Assembly (NCBI GenBank): GCA_039794245.1
Contig: JBDIVS010000007.1
Location: 1 to 64,000 of the forward strand
From: DAITQM01 sp039794245
GTDB taxonomy: Bacteria > Pseudomonadota > Gammaproteobacteria > Xanthomonadales > Wenzhouxiangellaceae
DNA: 64,000 nt
Reading direction: 5' to 3'
Shown piece after piece: positions 24,556 to 34,016 of the stretch. The first letter of the stretch is position 1, and every line of letters starts with the position of its first letter. The notes beneath the pieces were generated by a model, which saw nothing but the letters and a program-made list of their open reading frames with translations, had not been told where the DNA came from and searched no databases. The position numbers were made by a program, and so were the translations under genes.

Positions 24556-27500
24556 TCAATCGGCCAGCGCCAGCAGCCGGGCATTACCGCCGACCGCAGC
24601 GGTGTTGACGGTCAATGTCCGTTCGCCGGCAAAACGCAGCAAGTAATGAGGACCGCCAGCTTTCGGGCCGGTTCCCGACAATCCCTCGCCGCCGAACGGC
24701 TGCACGCCGACGACCGCACCGATCATATTGCGGTTGACGTAAACGTTGCCGGCCCGCAGCCGGTGGGCGATGTGCCGGATCGTGCGCTCGATGCGGCTAT
24801 GGATACCGAGCGTCAGACCGTAGCCGAGGGCATTGATTCGGTCGATCAATTCGTCTAGGCCGCTCGCCGGGTAGCGGACGATGTGCAATATCGGCCCGAA
24901 CACTTCGTGCTCCAGGGTGGAGACGTCGTCGATTTCATAAGCCACCGGCGCGAAATAGTGGCCGTGGAGACCAGCCGGCAGGGCGGCGCGGCCGATCAGC
25001 CGGCCGCGCTCCGCCAGATCGCGGTCATGCGCCTTGACGCGGGCCAGCGCCGCCTCGTCGATCAGCGGACCGATATCGCTTTCCAGATCGCCAGGGTCGC
25101 CGATCTTCAACTCCGCCATCGCCCCGGCCAGCATTTCGCAAACACGGTCGGCGATCTCCTGCTGCACGGCGAGGATGCGCAGCGCCGAACAGCGCTGTCC
25201 GGCGCTGCCGAAGGCCGAGAGCACGACATCCTTGATCAATTGCTCGGGCAGCGCCGAGCTGTCGGCGATCATCGCGTTCTGGCCGCCGGTCTCGGCGATC
25301 AGCACGGCCAGCGGGCCATCGCGGGCCGCCAGCGTCCGGGCGATGGTGCGGGCGGCCGCCGTCGAACCGGTAAACGCCACGCCAGCGAGGCGCGGCTCGG
25401 CCACCAGGGCGGCACCGGTCCCGGCCCCGCCCGGCAGTAGGTGCAACACGTCCGGCGGCAGGCCGGCTTGCGCCAGCAGCGCGCTGGCGCGGGCGGCGAT
25501 CAACGGCGTCTGCGGCGCCGGTTTGGCAACCACCGTGTTACCGGCGGCCAGTGCGGCGGCGACCTGGCCGGTGAAAATGGCCAGCGGAAAATTCCACGGA
25601 CTGATACAGGCGAACACGCCGCGGCCGTGCAGCGCCAGTTCGTTGTGCTCGCCGGTCGGCCCGGGCAGGGTTTGCGGCGCGCCGAACCAGCGCCGGGCCT
25701 CAAGCGCGTAATAGCGGCAGAAATCGGCGGCTTCACGCACTTCGGCGACGCTGTCGCGCAGCGTCTTGCCGGCCTCGCGGACCAAAAGCGCGATGAGTTC
25801 GGTCTGCCGTTCTTCGATGAGGTCGGCGGTACGTTCAAGAATGCCGGCCCGCGCCTCGGCCCCCAAATGGTCGAAGGCAGGCTGCGCCGCAGCAGCAGCC
25901 TCGACCGCCGCCGCGACAGCCTTCTCGGCAGGCACCGCAACACGGGCCAGGATCGTCCCGTGGGCCGGATCATGGACCGGCAGAACGGCTGCGGCATCGC
26001 CGCCGCTCGCCGGCGGCGGCAGCGCGTGCAAATGCTCGTTGACCGCCTGCTGCAAGGATGCAACCTGGCGGCCGTCGGCGAAATGGAGGCCGGCTGAATT
26101 GCGCCGCGCGGAGTAAAGCGCACGCGGCACGGGCAATCGCGGGTGGGGGATCTCGGCCAACCCGGCAAAGATCTCGATAGGATCCTCGATGACCGCCGCC
26201 GGCGGCAGCGCCGGGTCGGTGATCCGGTTGACGAAGGAACTGTTGGCACCGTTTTCGAGCAGCCGGCGAACCAGGTAGGGCAGCAGATCCTCGTGCCGGC
26301 CGACCGGGGCGTAGATCCGGCAGGCCGGATTGAACGGCCCGGCGGCGCGCACCGCGGCATACAGCTCGCGGCCCATCCCCTTCAGGCGCTGATACTCGAA
26401 ATCGCGGCCGGCCTCGCCGCCCTCCAGATCGGCCAATTCGGCAAGCGCCGCGATGGTGTGGGCGTTGTGCGTCGCGAACTGCGGATAAAACGCCTGCGGC
26501 GCGGCGAACAACCGCCGGGCGCAGGCCAAATAGCTGATGTCGGTATTGCACTTGCGGGTGAACACCGGGTAATCGTCGAGCCCCTCGACCTGGGCGTGCT
26601 TGATCTCGCTGTCCCAGTAGGCGCCCTTGACCAGGCGCAGCGGAATGCGGCGCCGGTCGCGTCCGGCCACCGCGGCAAGCCAGGCGAGCTGTTCATACGC
26701 CCGCTTCTGATACGCCTGGACCGCCAGGCCAAGCCCGTTCCAGCCGGCCAGTTCCGGCGCCGCCGACAGGCCGGCGAAGATTTCCAGGGCGAGTTCCAGC
26801 CGGTCGGCCTCCTCGGCATCGATCGTCAGGCCGAGATTGGCCTCGCGGGCCACCGCCGCCAGGGCGAGCAGGCGGGGCGGCAATTCGGCCACGAGCCGCC
26901 GCCTGTGGCTGAATTCGTAACGCGGATGCAGTGCCGAGAGCTTGATCGAGATGCTCGGCGCGGCAAAGACGTCTTCCCGGCGCCCGCCGCGGGCCAGTTC
27001 GGCGATCGCGCCACGATAGGCCGTGAAATAACGCTCGGCATCGGCCGCCGTCAGCGCCGCCTCACCGAGCATGTCATAGGAAAAACGATCGTCCGCTGCG
27101 GCGCTGCGCTGGGCGCGCTGCACGGCCTTGGCGATCGTCCGGCCCATCACGTATTGCTGCCCCATGATGCGCATGGCCTGGTTGAGCGCCAGCCGGACCA
27201 CCGGTTCGCCGCTGCGGTTGGCGAGGCGGGCGAGCACGGCGCGGTAATCACGCTTGACGTCGTCGGCGATCTTGATCAGCCGGCCGGTCAGCATCAGGCC
27301 CCAAGTCGAGGCGTTGACGAACAACGACGAACTATGCCCGAGGTGCGCCTCCCAGTCCGCCTGCCCGAGTTTTTCGTTGATCAGTTTTTCGGCCGTTTCG
27401 TCATCGGGAATCCTGAGCAGCGCTTCAGCCAGGCACATCAGCACGATGCCTTCCTCGGACGACAGGTCGTATTCGCGCATGAACGCCTCCATCATGCCCT

Positions 27501-27711
27501 GGTCGGCGGCCTGCTCGCGGACCGCTTCGACCAGGGCCACGGCCCGCTGCCGGGCCCGGGCGCGGCGCCCGTCATCGAGGCCGATGGCACCGGCCAGGCG
27601 GTGTGTCAGCTCGCTTTCATCGGCCAGCCAGGCGCGCCGCATCGGCTCCCATTCGGGCGCATACGGCGACGGCGCGATCAGCGGTAATGGAACAGCGGAT
27701 TGGGGCGGCAT
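24556..27711 (-). CDS. putA: bifunctional proline dehydrogenase / P5C dehydrogenase
   Basis: A 1051-residue PutA. A proline dehydrogenase barrel (residues about 150-500) ends with the substrate-binding run LLPYLVRRLLENGANSSFVNR. The aldehyde dehydrogenase domain (about 560-1020) has FTGST, Glu807 in IAETGGQNAM and the catalytic Cys841 in GSAGQRCSAL. It oxidises proline to glutamate, passing electrons through FAD to quinone. There is no N-terminal ribbon-helix-helix domain, so unlike E. coli PutA it should not repress its own gene. It stands alone, divergent from the cox operon. Confidence 0.96.
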   Translation of the reverse strand: MPPQSAVPLPLIAPSPYAPEWEPMRRAWLADESELTHRLAGAIGLDDGRRARARQRAVALVEAVREQAADQGMMEAFMREYDLSSEEGIVLMCLAEALLRIPDDETAEKLINEKLGQADWEAHLGHSSSLFVNASTWGLMLTGRLIKIADDVKRDYRAVLARLANRSGEPVVRLALNQAMRIMGQQYVMGRTIAKAVQRAQRSAAADDRFSYDMLGEAALTAADAERYFTAYRGAIAELARGGRREDVFAAPSISIKLSALHPRYEFSHRRRLVAELPPRLLALAAVAREANLGLTIDAEEADRLELALEIFAGLSAAPELAGWNGLGLAVQAYQKRAYEQLAWLAAVAGRDRRRIPLRLVKGAYWDSEIKHAQVEGLDDYPVFTRKCNTDISYLACARRLFAAPQAFYPQFATHNAHTIAALAELADLEGGEAGRDFEYQRLKGMGRELYAAVRAAGPFNPACRIYAPVGRHEDLLPYLVRRLLENGANSSFVNRITDPALPPAAVIEDPIEIFAGLAEIPHPRLPVPRALYSARRNSAGLHFADGRQVASLQQAVNEHLHALPPPASGGDAAAVLPVHDPAHGTILARVAVPAEKAVAAAVEAAAAAQPAFDHLGAEARAGILERTADLIEERQTELIALLVREAGKTLRDSVAEVREAADFCRYYALEARRWFGAPQTLPGPTGEHNELALHGRGVFACISPWNFPLAIFTGQVAAALAAGNTVVAKPAPQTPLIAARASALLAQAGLPPDVLHLLPGGAGTGAALVAEPRLAGVAFTGSTAAARTIARTLAARDGPLAVLIAETGGQNAMIADSSALPEQLIKDVVLSAFGSAGQRCSALRILAVQQEIADRVCEMLAGAMAELKIGDPGDLESDIGPLIDEAALARVKAHDRDLAERGRLIGRAALPAGLHGHYFAPVAYEIDDVSTLEHEVFGPILHIVRYPASGLDELIDRINALGYGLTLGIHSRIERTIRHIAHRLRAGNVYVNRNMIGAVVGVQPFGGEGLSGTGPKAGGPHYLLRFAGERTLTVNTAAVGGNARLLALAD

Positions 27712-27821
27712 CGGAGACTCCGGAATGGGCTGGAGACACGCACATCGCCGTCCGGCGGCAAGCGGTAAACCACGACACGCATTGCCGCCGGCGGGGCGCG
27801 CGCCAGACGATCGGTCTGGAC

Positions 27822-27849
27822 TTGTTCAAACGTCCGAGTAGTTTATAAT
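27822..27849 (+). promoter_or_regulatory. predicted sigma70 promoter of the cox operon
   Basis: TTGTTC (27822-27827), a 16-bp spacer and a perfect TATAAT (27844-27849), upstream of coxB in the 279-bp putA-coxB divergent gap. It would leave a leader of about 135 nt. The -10 is consensus; the -35 matches 4 of 6. Confidence 0.5.
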
Positions 27850-27990
27850 ACCGCCCTGCCCGGCCGGCCGGGGGTGCAGCAAACAACGTGACCGTCTCGC
27901 CGCGGCGACCTGGTGCCGGCCGTGGGCGGCCGGTTTACAGCGGCCCGCGGCTGCGATCCAGTCCAAATGAGCAACAGGCAATTTTCAGCG

Positions 27991-29145
27991 ATGAAAAAGA
28001 ATCATTATCCGGTCGTCGTCCTGGCCGCGCTGGCGGCGATGGCGGCGGCGGTCTGGGGCATGTTCGCGATCGGCGACAACATGACGCGCGGCGTCACCGC
28101 CTTCAGCCTCGATGTTTACAACCTGCACATGATCATCCTGTGGGTGTGCATCGTGATCGGGGTGCTGGTTTTCGGCGCGATGTTCGTCGCGATCGTGCTG
28201 CACCGCAAAAGCCGCGGCGTCGAGGCGGCCCAGTTCAGTCACAGCACGAAGGCCGAAATCGCCTGGACCATCATTCCGATCCTGATCCTCGTGGCGATGG
28301 CGGTGCCGGCCACAAAAACCCTGATCCTGATGGAAACCACCGGCGGCGCCGCTCTGAACATCAAGATCACCGGCTACCAGTGGAAATGGCGCTACGATTA
28401 TCTCGAAGACGGCATCGGCTTCATGAGTTCCCTGCACCCGGCGAGCAACGCCGCCCGGCAATTGCGTTCCGGCATCGATCCGGCGACGATCGACAATTAC
28501 CTGCTCGACGTCGACAACCCGCTGGTCGTTCCGATCAACACCAAGATCCGCTTCCTGCTGACCGCCGGCGACGTGATTCACTCGTGGTGGGTGCCCAACT
28601 TCGGCTGGAAGCGCGACGCGATACCCGGCTTCATCAATGAAGCATGGACCGAGATCGACGAGCCGGGCATCTACCGCGGCCAATGCGCCGAGCTGTGCGG
28701 CAAGGATCACGGTTTCATGCCGATCGTCGTCCAAGCCCTCAGCCGCCAGGACTATGCCGCCTGGGTGGCATCGCAAAAGTCGGAGCAGCAAAGCGCGGCG
28801 GCGGAGATCAACCGCCTGTGGAACCGTGACGAGTTATACGCCCGCGGCCGCGGAGTCTATGAAATGCAGTGCGCAACCTGTCACCAGAGCGACGGCAGCG
28901 GCCTGGCCCCGGCCTTCCCGGCGCTGGCCGGCAGCGCGGTGGCAACCGGCGATCTCGAACGGCACCTCGAGGTCGTGCTCGACGGCCGGGCCGGAACCGC
29001 GATGCGCGGCTTTTCCGAACTCGACCCGCGGGACATCGCCGCGGCGCTGACCTATACCCGCAACGCCTGGGGCAACGATACCGGCGATTCGGTCCAACCG
29101 GCCGTCATCGCCCGGCGTATCGCCGGCCATCAAGACAACGGCTAA
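27991..29145 (+). CDS. coxB: cytochrome c oxidase subunit II fused to cytochrome c (caa3 type)
   Basis: A 384-residue protein starting MKKNHYPVVVLAALAAM, an N-terminal helix. A second helix (IILWVCIVIGVLVFGAMFVAIV) is followed by a cupredoxin domain whose CuA site is visible (HSWWVPNFG, then GQCAELCGKDHGFM). A C-terminal cytochrome c domain carries the haem motif CATCH and a later Met. This is the electron-entry subunit, in inner membrane and periplasm. ATG 27991 was chosen; 27967 is possible. Confidence 0.95.
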   Translation: MKKNHYPVVVLAALAAMAAAVWGMFAIGDNMTRGVTAFSLDVYNLHMIILWVCIVIGVLVFGAMFVAIVLHRKSRGVEAAQFSHSTKAEIAWTIIPILILVAMAVPATKTLILMETTGGAALNIKITGYQWKWRYDYLEDGIGFMSSLHPASNAARQLRSGIDPATIDNYLLDVDNPLVVPINTKIRFLLTAGDVIHSWWVPNFGWKRDAIPGFINEAWTEIDEPGIYRGQCAELCGKDHGFMPIVVQALSRQDYAAWVASQKSEQQSAAAEINRLWNRDELYARGRGVYEMQCATCHQSDGSGLAPAFPALAGSAVATGDLERHLEVVLDGRAGTAMRGFSELDPRDIAAALTYTRNAWGNDTGDSVQPAVIARRIAGHQDNG

Positions 29146-29159
29146 CGAGGCTTTTCGCG

Positions 29160-30800
29160 ATGAGCACAACCACTTTGACCGCCGGCGCCGTCGGCCACTC
29201 GGATCACTCAGGCCACGACCATCCAGGCGGCGGTCTTTGGCGCTGGGCTTTCACCACCAACCACAAGGACATCGGCACGCTGTACCTGGTGTTCTCGCTC
29301 GTGATGTTCCTGCTCGGCGGGGCGATGGCGATGGTCATTCGCCTCGAGCTGTTCCAGCCAGGCCTGCAGTACGTCAAACCCGAGTTCTTCAACCAGATGA
29401 CCACGCTGCACGCGCTTGTGATGATTTTCGGCGCCGTGATGCCGGCATTCGTCGGGTTCGCCAACTGGATGGTGCCGCTGATGGTCGGAGCGCCGGACAT
29501 GGCGCTGCCGCGGCTGAACAACTGGAGCTTCTGGCTGCTGCCCTTCGCCTTCGTTATGCTCCTCGCCCCAACCGTGCTGCAGGTCGTCTTCGGCATCGGC
29601 GGCGGCGGCCCGGCCGCCGGCTGGACGCTCTATCCGCCACTCAGCATGCAATCCGGCGACAGCTTTGCCTTCACGATCTTCGCAATCCACATCATGGGCA
29701 TCTCGTCGATCATGGGGGCGATCAACATCATCGCCACCATCTTCAACATGCGCGCCCCGGGGATGACGCTGATGCGCATGCCGCTGTTCGTCTGGACCTG
29801 GCTGATCACCGCCTTCCTGCTGATCGCCGTGATGCCGGTGCTGGCCGGCGCGGTGACCATGCTGCTCACCGACCGTTTTGCCGGCACCAGCTTCTTCAAC
29901 GCCGCCGGCGGCGGCGACCCGGTGATGTTCCAGCACATCTTCTGGTTCTTCGGCCACCCCGAAGTCTATATCATGATCCTGCCGGCCTTCGGCATCGTCT
30001 CGCAGATCATTCCGACCTTCGCCCGCAAGCCGCTGTTCGGATATACCGCGATGGTCTACGCCACGGCGAGCATCGCCTTTCTGTCGCTCATCGTCTGGGC
30101 GCACCACATGTTCACCGTCGGCATGCCGCTCGGCGGCGAGCTGTTTTTCATGTACGCGACGATGGTCATCGCCGTGCCGACCGGGGTCAAGGTCTTCAAC
30201 TGGGTATCGACGATGTGGCGCGGCGCGATGACCTTCGAAACCCCGATGCTGTTCGCGCTGGCTTTCGTCGTGCTGTTCACGATCGGCGGTTTCTCGGGGC
30301 TGATGCTGGCCATCGTACCCGCCGATTTCCAGTACCACGACACCTATTTCGTCGTCGCCCATTTCCATTACGTGCTGGTCACCGGCGCCGTGTTTGCGAT
30401 CATGGCCGGCGTTTATTACTGGCTGCCGAAATGGACCGGCCACATGTACAACGAAACGCTCGGCAAGCTCCATTTCTGGTGGTCGGCGATCTGGGTCAAC
30501 GTGCTGTTCTTCCCGCAGCACTACCTCGGGCTCGCCGGCATGCCGCGCCGGATACCCGACTACGCCGTACAGTTCGCCGATTTCAACATGATCTCGTCGA
30601 TCGGCGGTTTCATGTTCGGGATCGGCCAGTTGCTCTTCGCGTTCATCATCTGGCAAACGATCCGCGGCGGCGCAAAAGCCACGGCCCAGGTCTGGGAAGG
30701 GGCGCACGGCCTCGAATGGACCGTGCCCTCGCCGCCGCCCTACCACACGTTTGAAGAGCCGCCCAAAATCGACGATACCATCGTCCGCTATGGGCACTGA
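29160..30800 (+). CDS. coxA: cytochrome c oxidase subunit I
   Basis: A 546-residue haem-copper oxidase subunit with 12 membrane helices. Visible ligands and signatures: WRWAFTTNHKDIGTLY, HALVMIFG (low-spin haem His), the CuB region FFGHPEVYIMILPAFG with the cross-linked His/Tyr pair, IVWAHHMFTVG (two CuB His) and HDTYFVVAHFHYVL (haem a3/a ligands). It reduces O2 and pumps protons. It starts 14 bp after coxB, and its 3' end overlaps a 42-codon ORF by 11 bp. Confidence 0.97.
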   Translation: MSTTTLTAGAVGHSDHSGHDHPGGGLWRWAFTTNHKDIGTLYLVFSLVMFLLGGAMAMVIRLELFQPGLQYVKPEFFNQMTTLHALVMIFGAVMPAFVGFANWMVPLMVGAPDMALPRLNNWSFWLLPFAFVMLLAPTVLQVVFGIGGGGPAAGWTLYPPLSMQSGDSFAFTIFAIHIMGISSIMGAINIIATIFNMRAPGMTLMRMPLFVWTWLITAFLLIAVMPVLAGAVTMLLTDRFAGTSFFNAAGGGDPVMFQHIFWFFGHPEVYIMILPAFGIVSQIIPTFARKPLFGYTAMVYATASIAFLSLIVWAHHMFTVGMPLGGELFFMYATMVIAVPTGVKVFNWVSTMWRGAMTFETPMLFALAFVVLFTIGGFSGLMLAIVPADFQYHDTYFVVAHFHYVLVTGAVFAIMAGVYYWLPKWTGHMYNETLGKLHFWWSAIWVNVLFFPQHYLGLAGMPRRIPDYAVQFADFNMISSIGGFMFGIGQLLFAFIIWQTIRGGAKATAQVWEGAHGLEWTVPSPPPYHTFEEPPKIDDTIVRYGH

Positions 30801-30918
30801 CGGGCGCCGCGACAAAGATGCCGAGCGGCGGGGCATCCGCCGCACGGCGCTGCTGCTGGCACTGATCGCCGCGGCAATCTACTTTGGATTTCTGCTCTCC
30901 GGTATCTGGCACACGTAA
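30790..30918 (+). CDS. small membrane protein of the cox operon (cytochrome oxidase small assembly-like)
   Basis: 42 codons from an ATG overlapping the last 11 bases of coxA to TAA at 30916, 3 bp before ctaG. The product starts MGTDGRRDKDAERRGIRR and then has one helix, TALLLALIAAAIYFGFLLSG. Short charged-then-hydrophobic ORFs between ctaD/coxA and ctaG are known in proteobacteria and annotated as cytochrome oxidase small assembly proteins. Position, overlap and topology fit; homology cannot be tested at this length by eye. Confidence 0.7.
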   Translation: MGTDGRRDKDAERRGIRRTALLLALIAAAIYFGFLLSGIWHT

Positions 30919-30921
30919 ACG

Positions 30922-31542
30922 ATGAAGGCGAAAGACAACCACGGCCGTCACACCGCCAACCGGCGGCTGCTGCGCTACCTGCTGCTCGCCACGGTGGCGA
31001 TGTTCGGTTTCGGCTACGCCCTGGTACCGCTGTACCGGGTGTTCTGCGATATCACCGGCATCGGCGGCCAAACACAGATCGCAACCGCCGCCGACCTGCC
31101 AGCCGCCACCGCCGCCGAGCGCTGGGTCGAGGTCACCTTCGATGCCAATACCGACCCTGCACTGCCGTGGGATTTCGCGCCGGAACAAAAAAAGCTCAGG
31201 GTGAAAATCGGCGAGCTGTACGATGCCTCGTACTTCGCAGCCAACCGCAGCGCTCACGAGATTACGGCGCGCGCCGTACCCAGCGTCGCTCCTGGCCAGG
31301 CCGGACTTTACTTCAATAAAATCGAATGTTTTTGCTTCACCGAGCAGACACTGGCCGCCGGCGAGCGGCAGCAGATGCCGGTAAAATTCTTCATCGATCC
31401 CAAGCTGCCGGCAGGGATCGACATCATCACATTGTCTTACACGTTTTTCCCCCAAGATGCGCTGCCGGGCGGCGCCCCGGCCGCGGCCCATGACGGTCAC
31501 GCGCCAGTCGCCTCCACGCTGCCGAGGAATTCAACACCATGA
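30922..31542 (+). CDS. ctaG: cytochrome c oxidase assembly protein CtaG/Cox11
   Basis: A 206-residue single-pass protein: cytoplasmic N terminus, a helix (LLRYLLLATVAMFGFGYALV), then LYRVFCDITGIGG and a periplasmic Ig-like domain with the copper-binding FNKIECFCFTEQ. It delivers copper to the CuB site of subunit I. It is followed by coxC with an ATGA overlap. Confidence 0.95.
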   Translation: MKAKDNHGRHTANRRLLRYLLLATVAMFGFGYALVPLYRVFCDITGIGGQTQIATAADLPAATAAERWVEVTFDANTDPALPWDFAPEQKKLRVKIGELYDASYFAANRSAHEITARAVPSVAPGQAGLYFNKIECFCFTEQTLAAGERQQMPVKFFIDPKLPAGIDIITLSYTFFPQDALPGGAPAAAHDGHAPVASTLPRNSTP

Positions 31543-32411
31543 GTTATGCCGCCGCGCCCGCTCGCTATTACGTTCCGCACCACGCCCATTGGCCGATCGC
31601 CGGCTCCATCGGGCTGTTCACGCTGCTCGGCGGCGCCGGGCTTTTACTCACCGGCCACGACATCGGCCGCTGGAGCATGCTCGCCGGCGCCGCAATCTTC
31701 ATCACGATGCTGTTCGGCTGGTTCGGCGAAGTGATCCGCGAAAGCCGCGGCGGGCTGTACAACACCCAGGTCGATACCTCCTACCGGCTGGGGATGATCT
31801 GGTTCATTTTCTCCGAAGTGATGTTCTTCGCCGCCTTTTTCGGCGCCTTGTTCTACGCCCGCACCTTCGTCGTACTGTGGCTCGGCGGCCAGGGGAGCGG
31901 GGCGTTGACCAACGAGTTGCTGTGGCCCGGCTTCGAGGCGGTGTGGCCGAGCAACGGCCCGGCCGGCGTCGGCGGGCCATTCGAAACGATCCCGGCTGAC
32001 GACGTGCCGCTGCTCAACACCTTCTTACTGTTCAGTTCGAGCTTTACGATCATGATGGCGCACAAGGCGCTGAAAAAAGGCACGCGCCGGGCGCTGGCCC
32101 TGTGGATGGCGGCCACCATCACCCTCGGCGCGCTGTTTCTGTATTACCAGGCCAGCGAATACATCCACGCCTACCATGAACTCGGCCTGACGCTGGGTTC
32201 GGGCATCTACGGTTCGACCTTCTTCATGCTCACCGGCTTTCACGGTATGCACGTCACGCTCGGCGCGATCATGCTCACCGTGATCCTGCTGCGCATCCTG
32301 GCTGGCCATTTTACGGCGAAAAACCATTTCGCCTTCGAGGCGGTGGCCTGGTACTGGCACTTTGTCGATGTCGTCTGGCTCGGCCTGTTCTTCTTCGTCT
32401 ATGTGTTGTAG
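31539..32411 (+). CDS. coxC: cytochrome c oxidase subunit III
   Basis: A 290-residue membrane protein with seven predicted helices. Family segments are SYRLGMIWFIFSEVMFFAAFFGALFY and GFHGMHVTLGAIML, ending AVAWYWHFVDVVWLGLFFFVYVL. Its ATG overlaps the ctaG stop by 4 bp. It closes the oxidase operon. Confidence 0.96.
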   Translation: MSYAAAPARYYVPHHAHWPIAGSIGLFTLLGGAGLLLTGHDIGRWSMLAGAAIFITMLFGWFGEVIRESRGGLYNTQVDTSYRLGMIWFIFSEVMFFAAFFGALFYARTFVVLWLGGQGSGALTNELLWPGFEAVWPSNGPAGVGGPFETIPADDVPLLNTFLLFSSSFTIMMAHKALKKGTRRALALWMAATITLGALFLYYQASEYIHAYHELGLTLGSGIYGSTFFMLTGFHGMHVTLGAIMLTVILLRILAGHFTAKNHFAFEAVAWYWHFVDVVWLGLFFFVYVL

Positions 32412-32450
32412 CGCGCAATATCGGCCACAGTCCGGCGCCGCAGCGCGGCG

Positions 32451-33242
32451 ATGGCCATATTCCGCCGGCTGCTGCTGAACAGCAGCATCCGGCGCCATCC
32501 CGGCCGCGAAGCGCTCAAATGGCTCAGATACGCCCTGCGTGGCTTCCGGCGCCGCGGTTACTGCCCAATCTGCGAGCGCCGCACCCGCTTTTACGATACC
32601 GGTGACTGGGGGCGCGAACACTCGCGCTGCATCCGTTGCCACGGTACGGCACGCTGGCGCGCCGTATGCCACGTGCTCGATCTGGAATTCCCAAACTGGC
32701 GCACGCTCAAGATTCATGAATCCTCGCCCGGCGGCGGCGCCTCGGATAAATTGGCGCGCTGCTGCCCAGGATATACGGCGTCGCATTATTTTCCAGATGT
32801 CGAACCGGGTACAGAGCACCGCGGCTTTCGCTGCGAGAATCTCGAAGCGCTGACCTTTGCCGGCGAGACATTTGATCTCGTCATCACCCAGGATGTGTTC
32901 GAGCACCTGCTGGCACCCGAACGAGCTTTCGCCGAAATCGCCCGCGTCCTGAAACCCGGAGGCGCGCACCTTTTCACGATCCCCTGGCACGGCTTCCCCG
33001 TCTCCCGGCGCCGCGCCATACTCGACGGCGACACCATCCGCCACCTCGAACCGCCCGAATACCACGGCAACCCCATCGACAACAAAGGCAGCCTGGTGAC
33101 CATCGACTGGGGGCAGGACCTGTTCGACGTCATCGCCCGCACCAGCGGCATGACAACCCGCCTGGTCCAGCCGGACGACCCCCACCTCGGCCTCGATCAC
33201 CCCGGCCTGCAAGTGTTTATCAGCCACAAACCTTCGGCGTAA
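32451..33242 (+). CDS. SAM-dependent methyltransferase with N-terminal zinc ribbon
   Basis: A 263-residue protein. The N-terminal metal-binding ribbon CPICERRTRFYD...CIRCHG (residues about 38-65) is followed by a class I methyltransferase half: ESSPGGGASDKLARCCP, FDLVITQDVFEHLLAPERAFAEI (motif IV area) and RVLKPGGAHLFTIPWHG. The classical GxGxG motif I is weak (HESSPGGG). The target is unknown; related zinc-ribbon methyltransferases often sit in glycan or surface-modification loci. It lies 39 bp after coxC and may be read through from that operon. Confidence 0.75.
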   Translation: MAIFRRLLLNSSIRRHPGREALKWLRYALRGFRRRGYCPICERRTRFYDTGDWGREHSRCIRCHGTARWRAVCHVLDLEFPNWRTLKIHESSPGGGASDKLARCCPGYTASHYFPDVEPGTEHRGFRCENLEALTFAGETFDLVITQDVFEHLLAPERAFAEIARVLKPGGAHLFTIPWHGFPVSRRRAILDGDTIRHLEPPEYHGNPIDNKGSLVTIDWGQDLFDVIARTSGMTTRLVQPDDPHLGLDHPGLQVFISHKPSA

Positions 33243-33401
33243 AAGTCGTTATTCGTTGTTCTCCCAAATCATCAACTTGCAAAGGAGTCCGAAACCGCGA
33301 AATAATCACCCCGTTTGGAGTGCGACAGTCGCCGATTCAAGCGATACCGAAGCGCTCGGCGACGCGCATAGTGATTCGCGTGGGTTAACCTGAAAGGCAA
33401 T

Positions 33402-34016
33402 ATGGAACAGGGCCAACTGAACTGGATCGCCAACTTCATCTGGGGCATCGCCGACGATGTCCTGCGGGACCTCTACGTCCGCGGCAAGTACCGCGACGTG
33501 ATCCTGCCGATGACCGTCCTGCGCCGGCTCGACGCCGTGTTGGAGCCAACCAAGCAGGCCGTGCTCGAGATGAAGGATTCGCTCGACAAGGCGAAGATCG
33601 TCCACCAGGACCAGGCACTTCGGTAGGCCGCCGGCCAGGCGTTCTACAACACCTCGAAGTTCACGCTGCGCGACCTCCGGGCCCGGGCCAGCCAGCAGCA
33701 GCTCAAGGCCGACTTCGAGGCTTACCTCGACTGCTTTTCGCCCAACGTGCAGGACATCCTCGAGAACTTCGAGTTCCGCAACCAGATCCCGCGCCTCTCG
33801 AGGGCCGACGCGCTCGGCACGCTGATCGAAAAGCTGCTCTCGCCGGATATCAACCTGAGCCCCAATCCGGTGAAGAACGGCGACGGCTCGGTCAAGTACC
33901 CGGGCCTCGACAACCACGGCATGGGCACCGTATTCGAGGAGCTGGTCCGGCGCTTCAACGAGGAGAACAACGAGGAGGCCGGCGACACCGAAGCCGGGTC
34001 GGAGGCAGCGGCATGA
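33402..34016 (+). pseudogene. hsdM: hsdM remnant (type I modification subunit, amber stop and truncation)
   Basis: A frame of 204 residues equals only the N-terminal part of HsdM. It starts MEQGQLNWIANFIWGIADDVLRD, continues with GKYRDVILPMTVLRRLDAVL and reaches LDNHGMGTVFEELVRRFNEE. A TAG at 33624-33626 interrupts it in frame (family usage suggests CAG to TAG), after which homology continues (AAGQAFYNTSKFTL). The protein then ends soon after NEENNEEAG, where intact HsdM would enter the catalytic domain with the NPPY motif. That domain is missing, so no modification activity is expected. Confidence 0.88.

Noticed and set aside
26143..27687. A 514-codon plus-strand frame opposite putA
   Set aside because: Same reason: a shadow of PutA codons, with no recognisable domain.
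29208..30845. A 545-codon minus-strand frame opposite coxA
   Set aside because: Antisense to a highly conserved oxidase subunit; composition dominated by His, Arg, Glu and Gln.
33624..33626. TAG read as a recoded amino acid in hsdM
   Set aside because: The gene also lacks its catalytic domain and no other gene in the window uses internal TAG, so a nonsense mutation is the better reading.
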